Positions 1 to 5,423 of a stretch of DNA of 7,154 bases are shown here, in pieces. Source of the DNA: Spirochaetaceae bacterium (GTDB lineage Bacteria; Spirochaetota; Spirochaetia; Treponematales; Breznakiellaceae); contig JAIRPH010000064.1 in NCBI GenBank assembly GCA_031257135.1, forward strand, positions 1 through 7,154, written 5' to 3'. The position numbers were made by a program, and so were the translations under genes. Below the pieces are notes generated by a model. It had not been told where the DNA came from and made no database searches. It was given only the letters and a program-made list of their open reading frames with translations. Each line of letters starts with the position of its first letter. Position 1 is the stretch's first letter.

Positions 1-140
1 ATGCGCTTCTCATTCAGGAAGGCTACGGTCATGCGTATACGGTTTTTCCCTTTCAGTTTAAGGATGAGTTTGAGGCTTTGGAACGGACTGCCCGAACCGC
101 CAAGCAGGGCTTGTGGCGGGCGGGGGATAAAAGAAATTAA
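1..140 (+). CDS. Thermonuclease (SNase-like) family protein, C-terminal fragment
   Basis: The reading frame whose codons begin at base 3 is open from the window edge to a TAA at 138-140 and gives 45 residues plus the stop. The 5' part lies outside the window. The peptide contains LIQEGYGHAYTVFPF, then an acidic/basic helix, and TARTAKQGLW near the end. This is the typical end of a staphylococcal-nuclease-like domain: a leucine-rich start of the last strand, G-[YL]-[AG] followed by aromatic residues, then an E..AR.A..GLW helix. Such proteins are usually Ca-dependent, secreted or envelope-associated DNA/RNA phosphodiesterases. The catalytic Arg/Glu residues lie upstream and cannot be checked, so activity is unproven. 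The stop codon overlaps the stop of the convergent accA gene by the shared TTAA at 137-140. I infer the family from the C-terminal pattern only. Confidence 0.72.
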   Translation, partial: ALLIQEGYGHAYTVFPFQFKDEFEALERTARTAKQGLWRAGDKRN

Positions 141-1063
141 TTTCCCTCGTTCCAATGACCGATTTTGCGGATTTTCTGATTTCGGTAGCGAACCAGCACG
201 GAAGGGTTGCGCTCGCAGAGGTCTCTGAGTTCTTTTATCAGGACTTCTTTGATGATTTGAGCCGATGCGTCGGGGTTGGCGTGCGCGCCGCCGGGGGGTT
301 CCGGGATGACGCCGTTGATTACCTTGAAGTCGAGGAGGTCTGCGCTGGTGATGCGGAGCATTGCGGCGGCGTCTTTAGCTTTTGCGGCGTCTCTGAGCAG
401 GATGGAGGCGCATCCTTCGGGACTGATTACCGAGTAGATGGCGTTTTCCAGCATATATATTTTGTCGCCGACGCTGAGTCCGAGCGCGCCTCCTGAGCCG
501 CCTTCGCCGATGATGATGCACACGATGGGCGTTTTCAGTTGGCTGAAGTCCCGGAGGTTTCGGGCGATGGCTTCGCCGATGCCTCGTTCTTCCGATCCCA
601 AGCCGGGATAGGCTCCGGCGGTGTCCACGAAGGTAACGATGGGGCGGCGGAATTTTTCCGCTTGTTTCGCCAGTCTGAGGCTTTTGCGGTAGCCTTCGGG
701 GTTCGCCATGCCGTGGTTGCGGTACATATTTTCCTTGAGGGTGCGTCCCTTCTGGTTTGCGAGGATCGTGACCGGTCTTCCTTCGAGGAAGCCCAGTCCG
801 CCGACGATTGCCGGATCGTCTCCGAACAAGCGGTCTCCGTGAAGTTCGATAAAGCCGTCGAAAATCCGGCTGATGTAGTCCAGCGAGTAGGGGCGTTCCG
901 GGTGCCGGGCGAGTTCGACTCGTTTCCAAGACGTTTCGGTGCGCTCTCCGGCTTGAATCTTGCCTTCCAAACGCTTTAGTTCTTGGCTTGCGTCGATGCC
1001 GGAATCGCGAACCAGTTTTCTCAGTTCTTCGATTTTTTCGTGGAGTATTCCGGTATTGGTCAT
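137..1063 (-). CDS. accA: Acetyl-CoA carboxylase carboxyltransferase subunit alpha
   Basis: This 308-residue protein is full length for AccA (about 310-320 is usual). Together with AccD it forms the cytoplasmic A2B2 carboxyltransferase, which moves the carboxyl group from carboxybiotin on BCCP to acetyl-CoA, giving malonyl-CoA for fatty-acid synthesis. Visible family motifs are an N-terminal helical segment (residues 5-40), RPYSLDYI (57-64), ELHGDR (73-78), NPEGYRK (121-127), DTAGAYPG (147-154), the glycine-rich oxyanion segment GEGGSGGALG (186-195) and ISPEGCASIL (213-222). The start is ATG at 1063, preceded by AGGAGGT six bases upstream, inside the end of accD. The stop of accD and this start share ATGA (1060-1063), so translation is probably coupled and the subunits made in equal amounts. 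The identity is secure. The 3' end overlaps the convergent nuclease gene and no terminator hairpin is visible there. Confidence 0.97.
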   Translation of the reverse strand: MTNTGILHEKIEELRKLVRDSGIDASQELKRLEGKIQAGERTETSWKRVELARHPERPYSLDYISRIFDGFIELHGDRLFGDDPAIVGGLGFLEGRPVTILANQKGRTLKENMYRNHGMANPEGYRKSLRLAKQAEKFRRPIVTFVDTAGAYPGLGSEERGIGEAIARNLRDFSQLKTPIVCIIIGEGGSGGALGLSVGDKIYMLENAIYSVISPEGCASILLRDAAKAKDAAAMLRITSADLLDFKVINGVIPEPPGGAHANPDASAQIIKEVLIKELRDLCERNPSVLVRYRNQKIRKIGHWNEGN

Positions 1064-1866
1064 GGGTTTACCTCCTGTTTGTTTTTAGCGTCCGCCGGGG
1101 TATGGAGGTCGATCAGTTCTTTGAGGACGCGCCGTTGGTCCCGGCGTTTTACGATGAGGTCTACGAAGCCTTTTTCGTATTGGAATTCCGCGCGCTGGAA
1201 TCCTTCGGGGAGGCTTTCCCGGATGGTTCCCTCGATGACCCGGGGTCCGGTGAATCCGATAAGCGCGCCCGGTTCCGCAAGGGTAACGTCCGCGAGCATG
1301 GCGAAAGAAGCGATAACGCCGCCCGTAGTAGGGTCGCAGAGGACGATGAAGAAGGGAACGCCCGCTTTATCGAGTTCCGCGGCCGCGCTGGAAGTTTTCG
1401 CCATCTGCATCAGGGAGAAGATGCCTTCCTGCATCCGCGCGCCTCCTGAGGTGGCGTAGATGACTACCGGCAAACCGGTTTCCACGCCCATGAGCAATGC
1501 CCGGCAGACCTTTTCTCCCACCACGGAACCCATAGAGCCGCCCATGAAGGTAAAGGACATCAGCCCTAAGATCAGGTTCCGTCCTTCTATGGAACAGGTT
1601 CCGGTGATGACCGCGTCTTTCATCTGAGCTTTGGCTTCCGCTTCCGAGAGTTTTTCCTCGTAGCCGTTAAGGTCGATAGGGTTTAAGGATGTGAGGTTTC
1701 CCGAAAATTCAGCGAAACTGCCGGGATCAGTTAAATACCGAATCCGTTCTATCGGCTCCATCCGGTAGTGATAGCCGCAGGACGGACAGGTTTTCAACGC
1801 GGCGGCTATCTCTTCGGCGGCGCACTGCGCGCCGCAGGACGGACAAGGTTCATCGGATTTTATCAT
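1060..1866 (-). CDS. accD: Acetyl-CoA carboxylase carboxyltransferase subunit beta
   Basis: This 268-residue protein is the partner subunit of AccA in the carboxyltransferase half of acetyl-CoA carboxylase. It begins with a zinc ribbon: Cys8, Cys11, Cys27 and Cys30, that is CX2C-X15-CX2C, the usual AccD spacing. The crotonase-like carboxyltransferase core follows, with FMGGSMGSVVGEK (107-119), SGGARMQEG (140-148), DPTTGGV (178-184), GFTGPRVI (204-211) and EGFQRAEFQYEKG (221-233). Compared with E. coli AccD (about 300 residues) the protein is short at both ends: only seven residues precede the first zinc cysteine. The start ATG at 1866 is supported by AAAAGGAG seven bases upstream and by an in-frame stop just before it, so the short N-terminus is real in this sequence. 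It is the first gene of an accD-accA operon and overlaps accA by 4 bp. Confidence 0.97.
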   Translation of the reverse strand: MIKSDEPCPSCGAQCAAEEIAAALKTCPSCGYHYRMEPIERIRYLTDPGSFAEFSGNLTSLNPIDLNGYEEKLSEAEAKAQMKDAVITGTCSIEGRNLILGLMSFTFMGGSMGSVVGEKVCRALLMGVETGLPVVIYATSGGARMQEGIFSLMQMAKTSSAAAELDKAGVPFFIVLCDPTTGGVIASFAMLADVTLAEPGALIGFTGPRVIEGTIRESLPEGFQRAEFQYEKGFVDLIVKRRDQRRVLKELIDLHTPADAKNKQEVNP

Positions 1867-1888
1867 TAATTGCTCCTTTTCTTAATAT

Positions 1889-1894
1889 ACTATA
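1889..1894 (-). promoter_or_regulatory. Possible -10 element of the accD-accA promoter
   Basis: On the minus strand TATAGT lies about 23 bases upstream of the accD start, in an A/T-rich stretch. It would place the transcript start near 1882 with a very short leader that keeps the AAAAGGAG ribosome site at 1873-1880. No good -35 hexamer sits 16-18 bases further upstream (the bases there read AAGGCT), so this is a weak call. Confidence 0.3.
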
Positions 1895-1938
1895 GAAAAA
1901 AGGTATAGGAAAGCCTTTGAGCCGCAGGACGGAGACGC

Positions 1939-1968
1939 TTGAATTCCCCCTCGAAAATGTACTATTTT
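1939..1968 (+). promoter_or_regulatory. Probable promoter of the META-domain lipoprotein gene
   Basis: TTGAAT (1939-1944) resembles a -35 box. It is followed by an A/T-rich -10 region: ACTATT (1961-1966, 16-base spacer, preceded by an extended TGT) or TATTTT (1963-1968, 18-base spacer). The predicted start near 1973 leaves a leader of only about 12 bases, just enough for the AGGAGA ribosome site at 1975-1980. It is divergent from accD-accA, and the two promoters share the 119-base gap 1867-1985. Confidence 0.4.
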
Positions 1969-1985
1969 TAGAACAGGAGAAAACC

Positions 1986-2504
1986 ATGAGTAATTTCTTA
2001 AAAATCTGCGCGTGCGTCTGTCTTACCGCGGCGGTTTCCTGCGCCGGCGGCGGAACCGCGAAACAGGGCGGATCAGACCTTCAGGAAGCGTCCGCGCCAG
2101 CCGAAGAAGCCGCCGACGATTTCGCCCCGGTGTTGGGGAAAGTCTGGAAACTTGAGTCGGCGGCGATTGGTTCCGAGGACTCAGGCTTCAGCCGAGACGC
2201 CTTAGGCGAGGAGAGAAGCGAGTTTTATACCCTGAGCTTTAACGCCGACGAGATGCGGATTACCGGCAAAGCCGCGCCTAACTCGTATTTTGCGGATTAT
2301 CGGCGGGAAGGCGGGGACTTATCTTTCGGCGTCATTGCCAGCACGAAGATGTTCGCCTTTAACGAGCCTGAAACGCTCAAGGAACATGAGTATTGCGCGT
2401 ATCTTCAAGAGTCGAAGCGGTGGGAGTTGGCGGAAGGCGCGCTGAAGCTGTACTCTGCGGACGCGGAAGGAGCGGAGGTGATTCTGACCTTTCGCGCCGA
2501 CTAG
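1986..2504 (+). CDS. META/HslJ-like domain lipoprotein
   Basis: This 172-residue predicted lipoprotein has a hydrophobic signal segment (residues 4-18) ending in AVS-Cys19, a lipobox in the relaxed form common in spirochaetes. A Gly/Ala/Glu-rich linker (20-48) follows, then one META-like (DUF306) domain. The domain signs are WKLES (54-58), a strand YTLSF (81-85), GKAAPNSYFADY (94-105) in place of the usual G..GCN.Y.G.Y, IASTKM (117-122), EYCAYL (135-140) and a final strand pair LKLYSAD...VILTF. META-domain proteins such as HslJ are envelope proteins linked to stress or novobiocin tolerance; no enzymatic role is established. The start at 1986 is chosen because AGGAGA lies five bases upstream and the lipobox is then at normal distance. 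An in-frame TTG at 1917 would add 23 residues with no ribosome site. The gene appears monocistronic, and the family assignment is fairly sure. Confidence 0.78.
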   Translation: MSNFLKICACVCLTAAVSCAGGGTAKQGGSDLQEASAPAEEAADDFAPVLGKVWKLESAAIGSEDSGFSRDALGEERSEFYTLSFNADEMRITGKAAPNSYFADYRREGGDLSFGVIASTKMFAFNEPETLKEHEYCAYLQESKRWELAEGALKLYSADAEGAEVILTFRAD

Positions 2505-2513
2505 CCTGAACCG

Positions 2514-2543
2514 CCCGAATGTTTCACGCGAAACATTTCCGGG
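2514..2543. repeat. Long palindrome containing a parS-like site
   Basis: The core TGTTTCACGCGAAACA (2520-2535) differs at one base from the widespread ParB-binding parS consensus, TGTTTCACGTGAAACA. The left half-site is perfect and the right half has GCG for GTG. The palindrome extends to AAT...ATT (2518-2537), and CCCG (2514-2517) with CGGG (2540-2543) flank it, so RNA could also fold into a roughly 12-bp stem with a small bulge. No T-run follows on either strand, which argues against an intrinsic terminator. It sits 10 bases downstream of the META lipoprotein stop and upstream of the lipoprotein operon. ParB binding is inferred from the motif alone. Confidence 0.55.
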
Positions 2544-2585
2544 ACTGGGACGGACTTCGCCCCGCAAAAAAAGTCCAAAAGAGAC

Positions 2586-2614
2586 TGGAAATTGGTAATC
2601 TTTTGCGCTATATT
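2586..2614 (+). promoter_or_regulatory. Probable promoter of the four-gene lipoprotein operon
   Basis: TGGAAA (2586-2591) matches the -35 consensus at four of six bases. A 17-base spacer leads to TATATT (2609-2614), a good -10 box. Transcription would start near 2621, giving a leader of about 49 bases that begins with the hairpin at 2622-2638. No other promoter-like stretch is seen between here and 6493, so this probably drives all four genes. Confidence 0.5.
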
Positions 2615-2621
2615 TAAACGC

Positions 2622-2653
2622 AAATGCTGTAGGCATTTTTATTTTTAGCATTT
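2622..2653 (+). promoter_or_regulatory. Leader with two mutually exclusive hairpins
   Basis: AAATGC (2622-2627) can pair with GCATTT (2633-2638) over a five-base loop, and this is followed by TTATTTTT, a terminator-like arrangement. The same left arm, as AAATGCT (2622-2628), can instead pair with AGCATTT (2647-2653), which ends four bases before the GAGGAG ribosome site of the next gene (2658-2663). The stems are A/T-rich and weak. The arrangement could be an attenuator or a stability element, or it could be fortuitous. Confidence 0.35.
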
Positions 2654-2669
2654 TATTGAGGAGTTCTTT

Positions 2670-3248
2670 ATGAAAATGAAAAAAATCGCGGCGGTTTTAG
2701 CGTCGGCGGTTTTCCTGTGCTTCATGGTTGGGTGCAAGTCGTCCGCCCCAGCGGAAAAAGAAACCGCGGCCGCACAGCCCGTCAACCTCCCGGAGTGGCT
2801 TAACGAAATCGCCCCGGAAGACGTAATCTGGGGCATCGGAAGCGCGAAGCAGTCCAACGACAGTTTTTCCATGACCACCGCGGAAAACCGGGCCCGGGTA
2901 GCCATAGCCCGGCAGATTGACGCCAGCGTCCAAGCGATGTTTACCGATTATAACCGGGACGCCGGAACCAGCGGCAGTCAGGCGAACCTTTCCCTTCAGG
3001 AAGACATAAGCCGAACCTTGACCCAAGCCAAACTCAACGGCACCGTAACCAATGCGAAATGGCGCGCGCCTGACGGCACTTGGTGGATGCGGGTCGAATA
3101 TAAGAAATCAGACGCCAAAAATACGGTCGCCAATATTTTCGACAGCGAAGCCGCTCAGTACGCGGAATTCAAAGCCGACCAAGCCCTCCAAATGATGGAC
3201 GCTCAGTTGGCAAAGAAAAACGAAACGCCTGCTCGGGTAAGCAATTAA
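2670..3248 (+). CDS. LPP20 family lipoprotein (first gene of operon)
   Basis: This 192-residue predicted lipoprotein starts at an ATG six bases after GAGGAG. Its signal peptide is basic (MKMKK), then hydrophobic to residue 19, with the lipobox M-V-G-Cys22. A short Ala/Glu/Pro linker leads into an LPP20 domain: PEWLN (41-45), WGIGSA (54-59), the conserved helix AENRARVAIARQI (71-83), and a closing strand DGTWWMRVEY (135-144). An acidic helix (158-182) follows, then a short polar tail. LPP20 proteins are outer-membrane or periplasmic lipoproteins; the name comes from a Helicobacter antigen, and the fold is shared with the Vibrio/Campylobacter flagellar-disk protein FlgP. The gene opens an operon with two more LPP20 proteins and a COG3014 protein, so a shared envelope complex is likely. 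Its precise role is unknown. Confidence 0.85.
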   Translation: MKMKKIAAVLASAVFLCFMVGCKSSAPAEKETAAAQPVNLPEWLNEIAPEDVIWGIGSAKQSNDSFSMTTAENRARVAIARQIDASVQAMFTDYNRDAGTSGSQANLSLQEDISRTLTQAKLNGTVTNAKWRAPDGTWWMRVEYKKSDAKNTVANIFDSEAAQYAEFKADQALQMMDAQLAKKNETPARVSN

Positions 3249-3265
3249 CAACCAGCGGTAATCGA

Positions 3266-3286
3266 GACCGAGGGATTCCCTCGGTC
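3266..3286 (+). other. Perfect 9-bp hairpin between the first two operon genes
   Basis: GACCGAGGG (3266-3274) and CCCTCGGTC (3278-3286) are exact reverse complements around a three-base loop, ATT. The hairpin lies 17 bases after the preceding stop and ends seven bases before the GAGG ribosome site of the next gene. No T-run follows, so it does not look like an intrinsic terminator. It could stabilise or mark a processing site in the operon mRNA, or tune translation of the downstream gene. Confidence 0.7.
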
Positions 3287-3293
3287 CGGCAAC

Positions 3294-3307
3294 GAGGCTT
3301 CCAACTG
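3294..3307 (+). promoter_or_regulatory. Ribosome binding site and probable CTG start codon
   Basis: GAGG (3294-3297), a seven-base spacer, then CTG ATA AAA AAT. This is the only Shine-Dalgarno-like stretch at correct distance from a codon that places the lipobox cysteine at residue 16. A single A-to-C change at 3305 would convert an ordinary MIKN start into this one, so it may be a real CTG start, a recent mutation or a sequencing error. Confidence 0.5.
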
Positions 3308-4114
3308 ATAAAAAATCTTCTTGTCCTCTGCGCGGTTGCCTTTCTCGGATGTCAAAGCCCTCCTTCTCAAGGAGCGGCTCTTTCGGCTACGTCTCAGCCT
3401 TCGGCTATGTCTCAGCCTGAAAGCGGCGCGTTTTGGAATACCGGCTCCGCTTCTGGAGCCGTGGTTTTTTACGGAACCGCCGGCATCTACTCCCGCAGAG
3501 AAGACTCTCTCCGCCTCGCTCTGGAAGACGCCGCTAAAAAAGCGGCTATTTTCAACGGGCTGGAAGCCCGCATAACCTCGGTTTTGAATACCGGCGGAGG
3601 CATCTTCGACTACCGCTCCGAAACCGAAACCTTTTTGCAATACGACGAGGACTATAAAAAATATGTAGACGGCTTGATCTTCGATCCCGAAACGGACGTC
3701 CTTCAAAAGGACGGCGCGATCTTTGTCCGAGTGAGATACAAGACGCCGGTTCAAATCCCCGCAGGCTGGGCGTCCTTTCAGAGACCTGAAAAACCCTCGT
3801 GGATTACGGTTCCGCCGGAGATTCCCGGATATATAACGGGAATAGGATACGCCGGCCGCCGGTCGGCGCATCGGGACACCGTAACCGCTTCTTATGAGAA
3901 CGCCATTTTCGCCATCATTACCGCCTTGTACGGTTCCGCACAAGAAGAAACCCGCCATATCCGCGGCTCTGGAACCTTTGACTGGCGCTCGTCGTCAAGC
4001 CAAGAAATCACCGCGGCCGGCAGATTACAACGCTTCTACGCCTTAGACGCATGGGTCAATCCCGCGGATAAATCGGTATGGACCTTAGGAATCGCTCAAA
4101 AGCCGGCGGAATAA
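3305..4114 (+). CDS. Lipoprotein with two tandem LPP20-like modules, CTG start
   Basis: This predicted lipoprotein has 269 residues. The first in-frame ATG is at 3407, but the frame is open upstream and encodes a textbook signal peptide just before it: initiator, IKNLLVLCAVAFLG, then Cys16, followed by a Ser/Pro/Gln linker (17-40). No ATG, GTG or TTG lies in frame between the stop at 3101 and 3407. CTG at 3305, seven bases after GAGG (3294-3297), is the best start; ATA at 3308 is a poorer option. After the linker come two related modules. The first covers about 53-148, with FYGTAG, the helix LALEDAAKKAAIF and DGAIFVRVRYKTP. The second covers about 163-265, with PSWI, GIGYAG, the helix ENAIFAIITAL and VWTLGIA. 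Both follow the LPP20 pattern of strand, Ala-rich helix and closing strand. The exact start codon is inferred. Confidence 0.75.
   Translation: MIKNLLVLCAVAFLGCQSPPSQGAALSATSQPSAMSQPESGAFWNTGSASGAVVFYGTAGIYSRREDSLRLALEDAAKKAAIFNGLEARITSVLNTGGGIFDYRSETETFLQYDEDYKKYVDGLIFDPETDVLQKDGAIFVRVRYKTPVQIPAGWASFQRPEKPSWITVPPEIPGYITGIGYAGRRSAHRDTVTASYENAIFAIITALYGSAQEETRHIRGSGTFDWRSSSSQEITAAGRLQRFYALDAWVNPADKSVWTLGIAQKPAE
3383..3418 (+). repeat. 18-bp tandem duplication in the lipoprotein linker
   Basis: Two copies of an 18-bp unit stand head to tail (3383-3400 and 3401-3418) and differ only at ACG versus ATG. They encode SATSQP and SAMSQP in the linker after the lipobox. The C-to-T difference creates the first in-frame ATG (3407), which is therefore an internal methionine and not the start. 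Confidence 0.9.
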
Positions 4115-4124
4115 AGGAATGAAT

Positions 4125-5423
4125 ATGATCGCCCCTATCCTGTTCGTCAGTTGTTTGTTTCTTTCCTGCGCTTCCGACGCCTATACCAGAATCGATAACG
4201 CCCTATATCGGGAACATTACGCCGAAAGCGTGGAAATCCTTGAACGAGATAAGAAAAAAATATACAAAGACCCAATACTGTACTACCTTGATAAAGGAAT
4301 GCTCGCTCATTACGCCCGAAGCTATGAGGACTCGATTGAACTGCTTCAGCAAGGAGAACTGGCGATAGAAGAAGCCTTTACTAAAAGCGTAACCCAGGAA
4401 ATCGCATCCTATATCCTCAACGATACGGTTAAAGAGTACGCCGGCGAAGATTACGAAGACATCTACAGCAACGCCTTCAACGCGCTGAATTACTATCACC
4501 TGAACAACGCCGAAGACGCGCTGGTCGAAATCAGACGGATGAACGAAAAACTGGAATTCCTATCCGCCAAATACGGCGAGATGCTAACCGATTTGCAGGC
4601 GATGGCTCTGGAAGAAGGCGGAACCATCCCGCCTAATCCCGAATCGCCCTCGCAGTTTTCCAATTCCGCGCTCGCCCGGTATCTGGGTCTGCTCTTCTAC
4701 CGAAGCCGCGGCGCGTACGACGACGCCCGAATCGACCGGGATCAGCTCAAAATCGCCTTCGCCAACGCCCCCGGAGTCTATTCTTATCCTCCGCCTCGTT
4801 CTATCGACGACGAACTGGCTGTTCCCCCGGGAAAGGCTCGGCTTAACGTCATAGGCTTCGGCGGGCTGTCCCCGATCAAGCAGGAGCAGACGATTCGGAT
4901 TCCCCTTTTCCTGCCGTCATTCAGGTACATTAAGATCGCCCTGCCGGTAATGGTCTACCGCCCTTCCGCAATCAGCCGAATCGAAGCGGTCCTGAATACC
5001 GGCGCGTCCTTCAGCCTTGAGCTTCTGGAAGACATCGAAGCGGTAGCCCGGGAGACCTTCAAAGAGAAGATCAATCTTATCTATCTTAAATCGGTAATCC
5101 GGGGCGTGATGAAAGGGGCGGCTTCGTCGGTTCTCGGCGCGGCGGCAGATTACGCCGACGACAGCAACGCATCTCTGCTCTTAACGCTCCTCAGTTTAGG
5201 CGCGCAGGTCTTTGCGGAAGCCAGCGAACAGGCGGATCTCCGGCTTTCCCGCTACTTTCCCGCCAAAGCCTATGTCGGCGGCATCACCGTCGATCCGGGA
5301 ATCTATTCAGTGACCGTCAGATACTACGGGAAAAACGGAAGAGTATTAGCTTCTTTCAGCGAAGAAAATATATCGGTCCGAGAACATACGCTCAATTTAG
5401 TGGAGGCAATATGCTTACAATAA
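4125..5423 (+). CDS. COG3014 family lipoprotein with TPR-like N-terminus
   Basis: This 432-residue predicted lipoprotein starts at the second of two close ATGs. AAAGGA (4113-4118) touches the ATG at 4119 but lies six bases before the one at 4125, so 4125 is preferred. The short signal peptide ends in the lipobox F-L-S-Cys15. Residues 18-160 are helical and TPR-like, rich in Tyr and acidic residues. The central part has LNVIGFGGLSPIKQE (240-254) and a predicted beta segment (255-285). A hydrophobic helical stretch SLLLTLLSLGAQVFA lies around 350-364. The C-terminal block DLRLSRYFPAKAYVGG...DPGIYSVTVRYY (371-401) is typical of COG3014 proteins. Members of this family are repeatedly found beside LPP20 and LpoB-like lipoproteins, but their function is unknown. 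The spacing of 10 bases from the preceding stop and a 13-bp overlap with the next gene indicate co-translation. Confidence 0.8.
   Translation: MIAPILFVSCLFLSCASDAYTRIDNALYREHYAESVEILERDKKKIYKDPILYYLDKGMLAHYARSYEDSIELLQQGELAIEEAFTKSVTQEIASYILNDTVKEYAGEDYEDIYSNAFNALNYYHLNNAEDALVEIRRMNEKLEFLSAKYGEMLTDLQAMALEEGGTIPPNPESPSQFSNSALARYLGLLFYRSRGAYDDARIDRDQLKIAFANAPGVYSYPPPRSIDDELAVPPGKARLNVIGFGGLSPIKQEQTIRIPLFLPSFRYIKIALPVMVYRPSAISRIEAVLNTGASFSLELLEDIEAVARETFKEKINLIYLKSVIRGVMKGAASSVLGAAADYADDSNASLLLTLLSLGAQVFAEASEQADLRLSRYFPAKAYVGGITVDPGIYSVTVRYYGKNGRVLASFSEENISVREHTLNLVEAICLQ

Noticed and set aside
1917..1985. Longer META lipoprotein starting at TTG 1917.
   Set aside because: No ribosome site precedes it, it would overlap the likely promoter, and it would push the signal peptide 23 residues inside the protein.
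2514..2543. Intrinsic terminator for the META lipoprotein gene.
   Set aside because: The stem is strong, but the sequence after it on either strand lacks a T-run; the match to parS explains the palindrome better.
2552..2576. GGACTT/AAGTCC hairpin with an A-rich loop.
   Set aside because: It has a six-base stem over a 13-base loop, with no T-run on the plus strand; too weak to call a terminator.
3209..3304. Programmed -1 frameshift joining the first and second lipoproteins of the operon.
   Set aside because: The frames are related by -1 and there is an A-rich stretch near 3214-3221, but it is not a canonical slippery heptamer. A fusion would also bury the second lipobox.
3245..3958. Long minus-strand frame of 237 codons opposite the tandem-LPP20 gene.
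   Set aside because: It opposes a gene with signal peptide, lipobox and operon context, and its translation shows no recognisable domain.
3407..4114. Start of the second operon gene at the first ATG (3407).
   Set aside because: It lies in a duplicated linker, has no ribosome site at normal distance, and would discard a complete signal peptide and lipobox encoded in frame just upstream.
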